Source: Malachius bipustulatus
Taxonomy: Eukaryota; Arthropoda; Insecta; Coleoptera; Melyridae
Direction of reading: 5' to 3'
Assembly (NCBI GenBank): GCA_910589415.1
Contig: OU342630.1
Span: 89,462,186 to 89,526,185, forward strand
DNA length: 64,000 nucleotides
Position numbers and translations under genes: made by a program. Under the pieces are notes generated by a model. That model saw only the letters and a list, made by a program, of their open reading frames with translations, made no database searches and was not told the origin of the DNA. Of this stretch, positions 23,844 to 37,018 are shown piece by piece. How positions within the stretch are numbered: position 1 is the first letter of the stretch; each line of letters begins with the position of its first letter.

Positions 23844-26301
23844 AAAAAATTTGAGAAACAACAATTATTGTAACAACAAATTCTTGATTATCTAAGATCG
23901 GCAGCTATAGTTACTACCCCGTGTTAAAATGATCGTTAAATGCCGAGCTGTGAATGACTACATCCCGATGAAAATGTTCATTTTCATAATATAATACCTA
24001 GTACATAATTCTTAAACTTAAATCAGTAACGTAACGAAAGATTTATTCAATAGTCGTAGAGAAAACAATATACATATACTGCCTATTAATTAAATGAGAA
24101 TATGTAATTCAGCATATGGCTTATCAGAACATATGTATTCCAGTTTGCCTTTAACTGTTTGCGTGAAATTACAGTTGATTTTGTTGATTAATCGATTATT
24201 TTGCATCTGTCATAAAAATATATGGAATCGTATAATATGACCTAGTATAGTGAGAGTAATAAATTTTTATTGAACAGATTAGCTGCTAGGAAAAATAAAT
24301 AATTCCATGAGTTTCCATTTGAAGGTAAAAACACATTCTAAAGGTAGTTTTAGATCGACAAAAAAAAGTTTGAAATAAGTTGTTATTGTTTCCGTCAAAA
24401 ATCGTCGAAACTGTAAAATTGTACCACCCCCTCCCCCCCTCCCGCACCCGTCATTTAAAACAGATGGACTCTAAAAATCGTTGAAATTTTTCTAAAGAGT
24501 ACGAGTTCTAATGAGGCATAGTCGTACTACAACGTTTAAAGGTGTCGGTGAAATAGACTGTAAACGTACTAACATAGTAGAGGGCTATTTCGAGTTCTAG
24601 CAACTAGTTATCATTTTTCACGAGATAAAATATAATGCACTAATTGATGAAGATGAAAATATTGTCGTGGGTGTTATACTGAAAAATTTAATTGAAGGTG
24701 AAGAGTTATAAGTGAATTACCGGAAAGGAAAGTGAGGAAATATGAGGGTCCCTTCAGTTTGTATGAGTACTTTTGAGTAACAAAAGACTTGGCTCAATAT
24801 ATTTTTCAACGTAATAATAATTCTTGTATTAATTCGTATCTTGAATAACGTAGTAATTCATGATTGTATTATTATAAATTATGATACTTAATTATTAGAT
24901 ACACCTGAGTGATATGTTCTACCTTCTTATTATGCCTGTTCTGAAATTCATCAGCAAAGTCTGATGGCAGCAAGTTCATGATGGCAATATAGATGGACAG
25001 TAGTGGTGCGCCATACAAAAAAAAAATAGGGGAGAATGCGCTCTCATCAGTCCATCACTCCATCGTTTATGTCAACAGTAACATACCTTTTCCGCCATTT
25101 CAGTGTTATTTCGATTTTCATTTTTATTATGAGGTTATTTTTCGTATTCTTCTCAAATGTTTCCATTACAAATAGGTACATCACTTTGTTTAGTCTTTGG
25201 AAAGCTGACGGCATCGAATGGCATCACTGATGAATCAATCATTGATAAAAGAACATTTTGATTATGTCTCATAAAATATTTCCATTAATCTTGCAATAAA
25301 CGAACGTTATTTGCGACAGTGATGTCATGAGTTAACTTCACTGATGAATTGAAGAACATGTCCCTTTTTGCATTGAAATTTTCTTTTCAGGATATTTGAA
25401 ACCGCCACCTGCCATAAGCATGCCATAAGCATGCCATAATCTGAAATCTAATATTTTGTAAACCTTGCAAATTACATGGGGGCATTCGTCAGTGATCATT
25501 CCTTTCCCACGAACTCGAAAACAGCCCTCCTGGTAATCCTCCTGGTCTGAAAATAATACGATCGGATGATTGGGGTTCCAATCCTTATCAAGGCAATAAA
25601 CTTTTTTTTTTCTTTAATACCTACACTTCTATACAAATAAACTCATACCTAATCTTAACTTTTTAGAATTAAATTTTTTGTTGAGCTTAGATAGGTAAAA
25701 CAGTGAAAAATTTGATTGACTACCATCATTTTCAAGGGTTTTTAAAGGGCTGCAGAAAGCCACAAGAATTTCATCGGCCTCTTGTGAACAACTTGAATCT
25801 TAATTGATTCAAACTGAATGGAGAATTCTTAGTAAGCTTCTTTCAGAAATCTGCAGTGCAATTGAATGTCTCAGTGCTGATCGCTGTGGAATTATTTGAA
25901 CAGATTGTCTGATAAGTCTCCGAGTTGGAATTCACCCGTGTCTTAGAAAATTAAACTCGCGACGAAATTGCTTTGAACAGGCGCAACTGATTGACTTGCT
26001 ATAAACCTTTTAACCGCAAAAATGACTAATCGAGATCTTATCAATAACTACTTTAATTGTAATTATCTGCGAACGTAAAACTGACAATAGAACCGTCAAC
26101 AGCGAAATATTGTAAAACCATTATTGTTACATATTTACATACTATCAAATGATGCCCCCCCCCCCCCAGACCTCACACAATTTGTGTTGGATATTTTTTT
26201 CTTTCGAAAGCGCTTCGTCAAAATAATCGACCGCTTATTTTAAAATGGATCACCCTTATATGTTATCATTGTGTATTATAAAGAGTTACTGTATATTATA
26301 A
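23844..26301. other. 2.4 kb spacer with no supported gene
   Basis: AT-rich. Holds a C-rich patch at 24423-24450 (polypyrimidine), a small tandem repeat of CATGCCATAAG at about 25418-25440 and a run of 15 or more C at 26155-26168. Overlapping ORFs at 24993-25230 have no motif. Confidence 0.35.
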
Positions 26302-27155
26302 TATACAGGGTATGTAAGATATTGAAGGGATAACATTGAGATATGGGGAACGGTAAGAGATACGAGGTCGGTTAAATTAGAGAAAAGTTGTATTGTTTCA
26401 TGTTTACCTATTAAGAACCTGAAAAAAATTCAAGAAAACTGCAGGTGTTGCTGAAATATGCTGAAAAAATTAAAAAAATCTATTTTTTTTGTTCAGCCAA
26501 ATTTTTTTTATTATTGAAAATAAATTTGTGATTTTTTGTAGAGTTACATAAGTCGTCGTCCATCTGAGACTTCAAAATTTTCCAAAGCCGACTAGATTCC
26601 AGAGTAGGTATTCATAGTCACCTTTTATTTTTCTCATGGTCACCATATTATTTTTTTATGTCGTTCGGTATGAAAAAAATCAATTTAATCAAAAATTAAT
26701 AACCTTCGAAAAAAAATGTTATTATTCTTTTACAAAAAAAAAATATTTTTTCACCGAATTACGTCAATATGAATAAGTAATATTATTTGCGTTACGGATT
26801 TTTAATTTTTCTATTGCATTCGGTTAAAAAGTATTTTTTTTTTCTTAAAACAAAAATAAGATTTAATTTTGTTTTAATATTAGTTATTTTTGCTTGCTTT
26901 TATTTGGCGGCCTTGGCACACTTGGGTCTAGTGGGCTTTGAAACTTTTTTAAATGTCAGATGAATAGGTTGCTCATGGCGACGTATAAAAAAATATTGTT
27001 AAAATAAGAAATTTTGATTTTTCAGTATTTTGGAGCATATTTCTGAAGCGCTTGCATCAAATTGTGCAACTTTTCTCTAATTTAACCGGCCTCGTTTCTC
27101 TTACCGTTTCTAATATCCCAATGTTATTCTTTCCTTATCTTTGACACACTGTATT
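26302..27155. mobile_element. Foldback element, about 850 bp
   Basis: TATACAGGGTATGTAAGATA, then GGGATAACATTGAGATA, pairs with the right end AATATCCCAATGTTATTCTT and TTGACACACTGTATTA. The block ACGAGGTCGGTTAAATTAGA and its mirror (CTAATTTAACCGGCCTCGTT) confirm the fold. The interior is highly AT-rich with a TTTGGCGGCCTTGG patch. No ORF. Confidence 0.75.
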
Positions 27156-27772
27156 AAAAGGTGTATACGTGATGTGTCACTTAAGAATATTTACGTACCT
27201 ATAACAAAATTTAGCAATGGTTGATTCAGGAGAGTGCAAATAGGTTTAGGGGAAGTTGCATATTCCGAACATGGCGTACAAAGACAGAGGGTTCAGAGGG
27301 TTGTTTTTATTTCTGGGTTCCCCGGTTACAGCTTCTCATAGATACCGTAGAAATGTACCAACGCTGGACTATCAGAAGTGAATTCTGGTGAATCTTATAC
27401 AGTAATAATAGGTAATTGAATTCTCGTGCACTCTCTTCTTAATCTCTTGCCCGTGAAACAGGCTGGTGGAACTCAAGAAAAATACATCTTCTCCTTGCAT
27501 ATAAATTTACTTCACTCATTTCACCACCAATTGCATAATTTTGGGGAGAGCCAGTTAAGGGATGATATTTTATGGATACGTACCTCATTTACCTACAAAA
27601 GTTGTACTAAGCTTGATTTCCTTTTAACTTTTATATTTATGCAAGTGAAAGGATCACCCTCAAGACGCTCTCAATTTAAAAAGGAGTTGTTTAATTTGAA
27701 TCAGCTATCCCTTCGTCTTCCACGTATGAACGAAATTTGTACCAACTCAGCTGATGGTGATTTTGTTTGGCA

Positions 27773-28772
27773 CTGGAGTAGTGGATTCTGTCAGTCGGAC
27801 GAATGTGCTCGGATTTCAGGGTGCAACGAGACTAGCCCCCCCCCCCCCCCCCGTTTTCGAGGACGCTGAATACGATGGTGGTGGTTTAAACTCTTCTCAA
27901 GTTGACCGAACCCCTAAAACGGCAAAAAACCAACCCTTTGAAGGGTAAATCACGGAACTTCTTTCTCTTGGCGGCCAAACTTGTGTCCAAACCCGTTTTC
28001 GAGGTCGCTGAACGCGATGCTGACGTCGAGGTCGGTTCTCGACGCCCGCCAACCCCTCTACGCTGCCAAGAACAACTTTCGGAAGGGGTGCAACGAGAAC
28101 TCGCCGCGTGAAATCGACGAAAATCCGTCCCCGCCCGTTTTCGAACGAACGAGCACTAAAAAGTTCTCATGTTAACTTTTCACCCCTTCCGGGGGTTGTT
28201 CTTGGCCGCGTAGAGGGGTTGGCGGGCGTCGAGGACCGACCTCGACGTCAGCATCGCGTTCGGTATCCTCGAAAACGGGTGGGGACGGATTTTCGTCGAT
28301 TTCACGCGGCGAGTTCCCATTTCACCACTTCCGGGGGTTGTTCTTGGCCGCGTAGGTTGGCGGGCGTCGAGGACCGACCTCGACGTCAGTATCGTGTTCA
28401 GCGACCTTTAAAACCGACGGGGACGGATTTTATTTGATTTCCCGTTTCACCCATTCCGGGGGTTGTTCTTGGCCGTGTAGAGGGGTTGGCGGGCGTCGAG
28501 GACCGACCTCGACGTCAGCATCGCGTTCAGCGACCTCGAAAACGGGGGTTGACACAAGTTTGGCCGCCAAGAGAAAGAAGTTCCGTGACTTACCCTTCAA
28601 AGGGGTGGTTTTTGGCCGTTTTAGGGGTTCGGTCAACTTGAGAAGAGTTTAAACAACCACCATATTATTCAGCGTCCTCGAAAACGTGGGGGGGGGGGGA
28701 GGGCTAGTCTCGTTGCACTCTGAAATCCGAGCACTTTTCGGGTTTTTTTCCGACTCACAGAATCCACTAGAG
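27773..28772. repeat. GC-rich 1.0 kb inverted repeat with internal tandem units
   Basis: The outer ends (AGTGGATTCTGTCAGTCGG and its mirror CCGACTCACAGAATCCACT) are followed by GTGCTCGGATTTCAGGGTGC and inverse, a poly-C/poly-G pair, and GACCGAACCCCTAAAACGGC and inverse. The right half contains three head-to-tail units of about 125-142 bp starting near 28187, 28329 and 28454, each with TTCCGGGGGTTGTTCTTGGC and GACCGACCTCGACGTCAG. The left half holds one and a half inverse units. GC is far above the surrounding DNA. ORFs in this stretch are repeat translations. Probably a satellite-bearing foldback or Helitron-like non-autonomous element; class unresolved. Confidence 0.75.
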
Positions 28773-30432
28773 CCCGTTCTAGGCTAAGTGTTGAATTTAT
28801 TGTGTCTGTGGTCAACATTCCCCTTTTCGTTTTTGGAACCAAACTGGAACCCTTACCTAATAGTTTTTGTTTCCATTATGGTAGCGGTTGCTAAACTATT
28901 CCCTTTGTTGTTCCTGTTTGGGTTGTTTGCTCCAGGAATTATTTGGATAGTAGGTCGTTCTCGTTCATGATGAATTACTGTATTGCCCATACCTTTGCTC
29001 TCAAAGAAATATATTTTCAATATGTTTTTAAAAAAGTATCTACTTTCAAGTGCTTTTTTTCAAATATTATCACTAATCGGGTAATTTTTCTCTTTTCTCC
29101 TTATTTCTATTATTTTTTGTTACTCAACCAGTTGGAGAAAGCTACTACCTTTTGATCTTTACTCAACGAAGTTTCAAAAAAACGGTATTCTTAACTTTTT
29201 GAAAATTTTTATTGTGAGACATTTATTATTATTTTTCGCCTGCATAATTTTTCAAATAAATGTAATATATCCAAGTATATCAATAGTTTTTGTAGAAATT
29301 AACGCAATTAATTAGTTAAATTTGTTTCAGTGAAATAGCTAATATTATGTATTACCTACACACTTTTTCTTTTTTTTTGTACTTAAGTATTGTCCAATTT
29401 TTATAAGAAGGCGAAAGATAGGCGTGAACTGCGCATCTTGCCAGCTTTGTTAACCACCACTGAGATTTTACATGTTCGATGAACGATGGAGATACTCTTA
29501 TCAGTTTGATCTGATTGGTTGGTTTTTTAACGTGGACACCGACTAATATTGCCGATATTAGTGTGCACTCTGAAGGCGGTAACCAACCTTTTGCGCAGTA
29601 AAAACTTATTCGCCTTCCTATAATAACGGGACTGTACCTACATGATTTTAAAATTACTTCAGAATTTTGTGGTTAAGTCTATAGCATTTTATTTGAAGCT
29701 CCGTTCAAGCAGGTTTATTTACCTACTCCTATCCTGTAAGTTAATGTGACTTCATTCAATAATGCAAATTCCTCATTTCCACTCTTTATATTATACGAGT
29801 ATTTAAATACTTTACATTTTGTTTAGATCAAGGCTAATTAAATATAGGGCTTAAAGACACACCTAATGGATCAATAAACATAACATTTAAAAACATTAGG
29901 GACATCGAATAGTGAAGTGTAGGTACCTAATGCGAATGCCTGAAAAATTAATTAGTCTATACAGTTAATTGTCATTCTTGGTGCTGAGACAGGTTAGAGT
30001 GTCACAAATTACGGCGAGACCTTTAACTAAATTATATAAAATGGCCACCGTGTATATTAACTGTAATTAACTTGCAATCATTATTACATATTATAATGTT
30101 TTCGTCACATTCACTCGTGAACGTAGCTTTAAAAAGAACCTCAATTCTTATCGCGTAAAAACCTATACCTTTCTACGATTTCATAGCTGAATAACCACAC
30201 TATATGATAATGATATCATAGCAGTTTTAGCTGACGCTATCGGGAAAGGAAGAACAAAGCCATGCATTATCTAAGAACAGCATTGGTCACACACACTTAT
30301 AATTTAATTATCAGTATATTTTGAGGTGTAATACTTAAATCATGAATTAATTCTGTAAATTCCAAGTGATAAAAAGACAATGTAGCTCAGCTGCTTAACT
30401 GATCGTTTGAAACATCATCAAAAACTTTCAAA
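28773..30432. other. Spacer before exon 5
   Basis: No gene, inverted repeat or convincing promoter. Short + ORFs at 28788-29155 are Phe/Leu-rich by composition, without a receptor motif. Confidence 0.35.
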
Positions 30433-31033
30433 ATGTCGCACACTAAAGTATTCTTATCGTCATTGCTGTGTTGTATCGTTTCTGTTTACTCCATGGATGC
30501 GTTTAAATGTCCTAAACATCTAAGTACGGATATAACAGAAGGTACCAAAGTTGGCTTCGATATAGATCACGCAGGTGTTAGATATTCAACAGAAAACTAT
30601 TACGTAGAAGACAATAAGACATTCGGTTGTATATGCAACATAAAATCGTGTATAAGGAAGTGTTGTGAATTTGGTAAATTGTTAGCTATCGACCCAACAG
30701 GTAAAACGAAGTGCAGAAGAAGTAATAGCACCTTCGGCGTTAAGTTCCATAGCAGTACTGATGTCCTTCAAACTGAACCTTTGGATTTGCACTACATTCA
30801 TGGAATTCATTGTAAGGGAGGCAACAGTACGGTTGTGTCACCTATAATAACCGAAGAAGATAAATTTTATATTCAGGAGAATGGATCTGTTTTTATTCCT
30901 TCGTTTCCTAAGCAAATCATTCCTCCAGATGATTTTTGCCTGGATGATCTGCTTCTGGACGATCTTAAGGAACCAATTATCATTTTGTGTACGCGTAAAA
31001 TCCCAGATGTACCTAAAAAATACTTTTTTATTG
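30433..31033 (+). CDS. Methuselah-like GPCR ectodomain, array exon 5 (ten-cysteine type)
   Basis: Signal peptide at residues 1-20, then ten cysteines: C26, C66, C68, C73, C77, C78, C94, C127, C169 and C186. FGCICNIKSCIRKCC occupies 64-78, FYIQENGSVFIPS 145-157 and DDFCLDD 166-172. The ATG follows AAA in AAAATGTCG. The coding part ends at ATT G|GTAAGT (31033, phase 1). Unlike its siblings, the frame stays open 46 codons past the donor to a stop at 31171-31173, and that tail is strongly hydrophobic, so intron retention could in principle give a membrane-anchored form. No 7TM exon is seen before exon 6. Extracellular ligand-binding role is inferred from the family. Confidence 0.87.
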
Positions 31034-31173
31034 GTAAGTTTTTCTATTTGCAGTTTTTAATCTCCGATATATTTTTAGCTACCTATAAAAATATTTTTTT
31101 ATACTATGTTTACCTACTTATTCTCATTATTCTCACCGTAATAAGCTTAGACCGTAAACAGTTAATCAAATAA

Positions 31174-32339
31174 ATTTTGACGCTAGGTAAACTTGAATGA
31201 CCATATCCAAGATGTTTCAACCTCTAACCTCTAATAACCAAAATTAGTCCAGTCAACGAATGCCCCAAAAGGAGGTGTAGAGCGCGTGAGCAGGTAAACA
31301 CTCGATTCCTTCAAAAACTTATTCAGGTTGCTTAGGGTGTTAACATACCAAAAGTTCTGACGTCTAGATGGTGAGCCGGGGGTGTGGAGGGAGAGGGGGA
31401 GGGTCCCATTTTTGAGGTTTCCGGTTATCTCAAAAACTGCGCGTCATAGGGATAAAATAGGGATCTTTTGTTCTGATATTTGTTATTCATTTCTATATTT
31501 ATTGTTAACAATTCATTTTTTTGTATCACATCTCATCTTTATATTCGTTTCGCCGCTCAACAACAAATAAACAAATAAATTTTCCTATCAAATAAGAGCC
31601 TATGAAATTATCTACAACTTTTATTCTATACGTGACTTTCGAATTCCTAATCGTTTTTGCATGAGTTTTACTGATTCAAAAATCCGTAAAACTAGATTTT
31701 TTCGAAAAAATCATTCTACCTAATTTTTTTCATCACACATCCCACTTTTGGGGTTTCCTGTTATATCTCAAAAACGTTGCGTTGTAGGGAAAAATTTATA
31801 AATAAAAGCTCGTAAAATTCTCTAAAACACTTTTTCAACAACCCTTTTCGAGCTACAAGCTAGGAAACAGTCGGAATATTCGAAACAAATCAATTTACCT
31901 AATATTTTTCATGAAAAATTCCTTTCACATCATCTAAAATATTCATCAGAGAAATAAATTCATATGAAGGAAGTTTTATAGAATTGAATTTTCTTTTAGA
32001 ATATAATATATGCTAATTAATCTTCAACCAGTCAACATTTACAGCAATTTTTAGTTTCGGCTCCTAATATCCTTTAACTACGTCCTCAAGGCACACAGGA
32101 CACTTAGTAGTACTCAACCTAGTTATATTTGTCACAAAAAAGAGTTATGTGTCAGAAATATGATTAGAATAGCTTTTTCAGAGGCTTTTTCTGAAAATTA
32201 CAACATTTTTCGAAAAACCTAAAATACCTGTAATGGTGACCGGCTGGAGATTAATTTCCATTTTTGTTTTATATTCCAAAGGTGAATTCAATTCTATAGC
32301 AACTTCTTTTCAATTTTATTTTTCTGATATATTTTTGAA
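31174..32339. other. Intron/spacer after exon 5
   Basis: Two similar blocks (TCCCATTTTTGAGGTTTCCG at 31404 and TCCCACTTTTGGGGTTTCCT at 31739, each followed by a TCTCAAAAAC run) mark a diverged direct repeat. No gene supported; the 62-codon ORF at 31382 lacks motifs. Confidence 0.4.
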
Positions 32340-33615
32340 CGACATGAAGGAATTTTTGATAAAAAATATGAGGTAAAATGATTTGTTTAGAAAATTTCAA
32401 TGTTTTTGGAGCGTATAGCTCAAAAACGGTTGAGAATTAGAAGAAACCTATGCGTTAAAAGTTTTAGAGAATTTTATGAGCTTTTATTCATAATAAGGAA
32501 CTTTCAACTTTTGAAAATTCCAAGAACCGAATAAAAGAAAAGGCGGAGATAATAGAATTTTTTTTACATGATTATTTCTCTAAAATTTTAAAAACGTTCC
32601 TCAAGCTTCATCTTTCAAGATTAGTGAAAGAAATTTTCTACTCTTGTGAAACTTAAGGATGACGTTTAATTTTCGTAAAAAACATTTTCCCAAAGCTGCG
32701 TTATTTCTACAGGGTTTCCCTCCAAATTTTCAAAAAAAAGACCGTCCATGAGGCACCGTTTCTAGTCGCAGTTTTCAATCTAGGGGGCTGAAATTTTTTT
32801 TGTTAGTAAGATATCCTCAAGTAGTCATCTGGTACTGTATTTGAGTAAAATCGGTAAAGCCGTTCCAAAATGGCGGCTTTTTAAATTTTTTGAAAAATGT
32901 CTAGATTTTGAACTCCTAAATAAGCAGTTAGAAACAAAAAAATTTAAACGATCTTAACAAGATTGAAAGAAAATTATTGGAAATTTGAGTAAATGCAATA
33001 AAATTTTGCATTATTTCTATTAATAAGCCAGTGCATGGCGTGGTTAGGAAAAGGATAAAAATGGCTAAATTTCTATAACCGTTTATGAGTCTATTTTTGA
33101 AGGAATTGAACTGAAATAGTTCCACTAGACAACAAACTAAACCAATAAAACCCTTAACTCTGAAAAATTTCAAGAAGCAAATAAGAAAAATGGCGGAGGT
33201 ATTCGAATATTTTAACATTATGTCCATTCCTCTATAATTTCAAATTTTCGGTTTTCAAAACTCCCCTTTCACTTTTTTCGAATTTATTAAAGGTAGTCTA
33301 AAGAATAATATTTTTTAAGTAAAGTTAGCCAGTGGCGGGCACAGGAGAAGGGACAAAATTTTTCAATTTTGCCGTTATTTTTTTTTTGTTTTGTTAAATT
33401 TAAAAATCCATTTTATAATCCATTTCATCAAACGAAATGAAACGAAATTTTCACAGTCACTACCTACACTAATATGACCTGGCTATGGAAAATTTCAGAA
33501 GCCAATTTTGAAAGCGATGAAAATATTCATAATTGAATCGCATAAAAATACACTATTTATGCGATTGATGCGCAAGAAGGTTTTATTCTTTAGTTTTACT
33601 GACTCACCCTGTATA
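32340..33615 (-). repeat. Long interspersed repeat, copy B (inverse of 14.3 kb copy)
   Basis: Reads, on the - strand, the same ordered blocks as copy A: GCGCATCAATCGCATAAATA near 33570, the CTCCGCCATTTTTCTTATTT run near 33190 and the CACCGTTTCTAGTC/GGGTTTCCCTCC region near 32710-32760. Terminates at CCCTGTATA at 33607-33615. The 99-codon ORF at 32928-33227 is a repeat shadow. Confidence 0.65.
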
Positions 33616-35656
33616 ACGAACACTTTTGGGTGCCCGGGTACTAAGGGCGCAAGTTAGTGGAGTATTATTACTATTGGAAAGTGGTTTGAGACTCCCGTTA
33701 ACAATATGGATTTTTAGTCCTTAAATAAGTCCTAGAAAACACCTTCGCAAGTGCTGGCATAAAATTAACATCCTGTATATTTATTTCAAAAACATTTCTT
33801 CAAAGATGACAGTATATTTTCTGTGTTTTCAAGATAATATACAAAGTACTTCGCCATCTGCAACTCGTCTTTAATAATACAATTGTTGCATCATCTGTTT
33901 TTAATCTTGTTTTATCTTTGATGAGTCGATCCTTTGAGAACGCATTCCCTTGTAGGTTTTCACAGAAACTTTTGATGATGTTTTATGTTTGGAAATTTTT
34001 TTCATGTATTTTTTTGATGTGGGCTATACTTTTTGGCAAGGACGCAAATGAAATAATTTTTCAATAGATATAAAATATAATTCTAACAGAATAGGATTAT
34101 GTTTATGAGCTGATGTATAAAAATAAACAAGACGTGTCGATTATATTTGAATTGTTTACCTTACAATTCTACATAATTAAATATCCTTTATTCAGAAAGT
34201 GAGCGAGTACTTTTGGGTTATACTTATATCCGTTCAAGTTAATCATAATTCCCCTTCGATTAAATGTGTGACTGATAAAAGCAGCTTCCGATTTCAGAAG
34301 TTCTACTTCTAGTGTTCCTTGCAATTTGGTGCGTCCCCAATCAGACAATCATCAGTTGCAGAAAAAAAAAAATCTTGTTATAGGTTTATATTAGTTATAG
34401 GTGGTCTATGTTATAGGTCGATATAAAGTTTATATTCTAGGCACATAATTTGTTAGATACGACATTTGTGCTGAATAGGGCAGTCTAATAGCTTTTAAAC
34501 GCAGCACTATACTACTCGTACATGGGGGTTATACCTAATTAAACAACAAGACATTCAATTGCTTTGAATAAAAGTTGTAGTGTAATTATTATTGAATATC
34601 TTTTTGGCGATGCTTGTTGTAATGACCTAAACAGGATCACCTAATTCAATATTTGAAATAAGAGTCAGCTTATAAAACGTAACCGTTTAACGGAGGCTCA
34701 CAGATCCAATGATGATAAAATAGTGAAAAAACAAAGACAGGACATGTGATTAAACGTCAGCTTAGCTTGCTACCAAGAATCCTTTAATTGCTCCCAGCTG
34801 TGCACTCATATATGTCCAAGAATTTTTCAATTTGAGATTAAATTTCTAGCTGATAATTTTCACAACCAACAAGACTCTACAGCGTAAACAGTGCTGTGTA
34901 CATTTGTATCACTGTTATCTTCCTATTACGCGACCAACAATACATAAACGCGCAAACGTTTATACACATTTTTATTACTCGTTTAGTTATACAAGCACAC
35001 GTACAACCAAATATAACAACATCGGAATGTCACTGTCTTGTCAAAGAAGAAGTTCTGAATTTATTTGGTTTGTACAATAATTGATATTGATGACGACACG
35101 TGAAGCTTTATTGAGCAAAGTATAAGCGCGTTTTTTTTTAAACACAGCTACAGGTGTCAAAATGATGAGAAAACCCTAATTATATTTTACTTTAAAACAA
35201 AGAATAATACAAAGAATTAGATAATATTATACATCTTAAATTAGATAAAAAATTAGATAATATGAATAATATAATTTAAGCTCATATTAACATCGACGTT
35301 GTGCCCTACCCATGTTAAGTCTAGTCAAATAAAAAAAATTAATATATTAATCGGTAGAAATCTGAATTTTGGTACAGGCTTATTACGGCATCCCATTGAA
35401 CATACTAAAAGTCCCCGTCAAAATCTTTTGCACTCGCAAACTTATATCTCGCAAACTATAACTGATGTGAAAAAATAATGCGAATAAGAAGTATAGTTTA
35501 TTAAATTGCCCAGAAAAAAGCCTCACAATATTTTTTTTCTTTGTAACTCCAATATTTTAGCTTTAATCCGACATCGAATAAAGAATAATAAGGTCTCCTG
35601 AGCTCTTGAAACTGTTGTGCAAAGTTTTTTTTGCAGCTTCATGATAATGAGAAGAT

Positions 35657-35693
<37 letters not shown>

Positions 35694-36559
35694 GAATTTA
35701 TTTCCAACAGGTACAGGAATACCTAATAACAGGAAACATTCACACAATCAAAAACTAAAATAAGCTAATAAGTCAGTTTGTATGCCTAGATACATTAACA
35801 AATCACCCAGAAAACTTAAAGATAAACTAAATATACAATACAAAGTAGACAATGAGGGAGCAGAGCACGAGCTATACCAATAATGAATGCGAGCAATTTG
35901 CCCTCATATGCATACTATTCCTCCCCATCTTTAATCAGTATTTTGACCAGATTTTAAGTATTTAAATCAGATTTTTGACACAACAAAAATCATACTCTTT
36001 ACATTATTATACATGATCTTAACACCATTCAGCCATTTTATCGTGAATCGGTGTGCAGCTCGATTATGAAGAAATGGTAAATCGTTAGGGATTGTGTTCT
36101 CGGAGATGAAGAACTCTCATTTTTAATGTCGAGATTGAGCAATAAAACCATGGGCTCTGGAGGAAAAGCCTTCAGTACCCGAACAGGGTTGAGGAAATAG
36201 TGGACTTTCCTCTAATCCCACAGTTTTGGAGACTTTTCATCTCCACGAGATTTTTCATATTTTTGGCCTTGATGATAATCACGAAAAGCGTCTTGCTGAG
36301 CTGCTGCAGTAACTGCAAGGGGTGCTAGATTTGGAACAATGCTAGATTTGGCTTAGGTACATACTCTTTGTACCTACGCGAATTTTCTGAAGGTGTTATA
36401 ATGATGTCGGTTTAAGGATATCTCATTAGCTAACGCATTACAATCAGATAAGAAAAAACATTCTCCAGCGTGAGCAATTTTATCGTGAGTATACAGTTAA
36501 AAATATCTCTGGACAAGAACTCGTGTTGATGGGTGTAGGCTTTCACGCCCGGCTTCTAT
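33616..36559. other. 2.9 kb spacer with (TAA)n microsatellite
   Basis: A perfect (AAT)n run occupies about 35659-35691. A 62-codon + ORF at 34896-35084 without ATG ends in SECHCLVKEEV and was considered as a decayed ectodomain exon but cannot be supported. No inverted repeat or other gene was seen. Confidence 0.4.
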
Positions 36560-36760
36560 TGAAATCGTAAATTATTCCGGACTGTTGCGCCATGGTCTAT
36601 GTAGATTTGCTCTGAAGGTTTCGTCTACAGCTGCGGTAGACATCATCAGCAGTTACATGTGCCCAAGCGATGCTTCTCGTGCTCACTGTAAACTGACTGA
36701 CTGACTGAGCAAATCTCTATAGACGGCACAACAGCCAGGAATCAATTATTACGATTTCAA
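36560..36760. mobile_element. MITE-like inverted repeat, 200 bp
   Basis: TGAAATCGTAAATTATTCCG, then GACTGTTGCGCCATGGTCTA, is mirrored by TAGACGGCACAACAGCCAGG and AATCAATTATTACGATTTCA. The interior GATTTGCTC and ACATCATCAGCAG strings recur in part near 53080-53125 (GATTTGCTCC, ATCATCATCGCC), so a family is likely. A Penelope-like origin is possible but unproven. Confidence 0.6.
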
Positions 36761-37018
36761 AAGAATTTGAGAATGTGTGTTGTCTTAAAGATTGTTGTTT
36801 GTTTAATTTGGCCTTGGATGAACCAATTAGCTAGTCTCTTAATTTTACCTTTTTTGGAATAGAATTTATTTAGAATCACATCAACTCGATGTAATATACC
36901 CCAAATACCTATACACTGTGTTGCATAAAAAAGTAACATAGGGAATACGTGTAAAGCATATTTCAACAATACTTTGAAAATAAATGACATCCTACAAAAA
37001 ATACAGCTTCCTTGGAAA

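Noticed and set aside
27426..28652. Several Arg/Pro-rich overlapping ORFs
   Set aside because: They lie in the GC-rich inverted repeat; the same peptides appear on both strands because of the palindrome.
34896..35084. Short + frame ending in SECHCLVKEEV, considered as an eighth ectodomain exon
   Set aside because: No ATG, no KCC block, no QENGS turn and no phase-1 donor; only a CxC-like pair resembles the family.
35659..35691. Regular repeat considered as a CRISPR-like or functional array
   Set aside because: Simple (AAT)n microsatellite without spacers.
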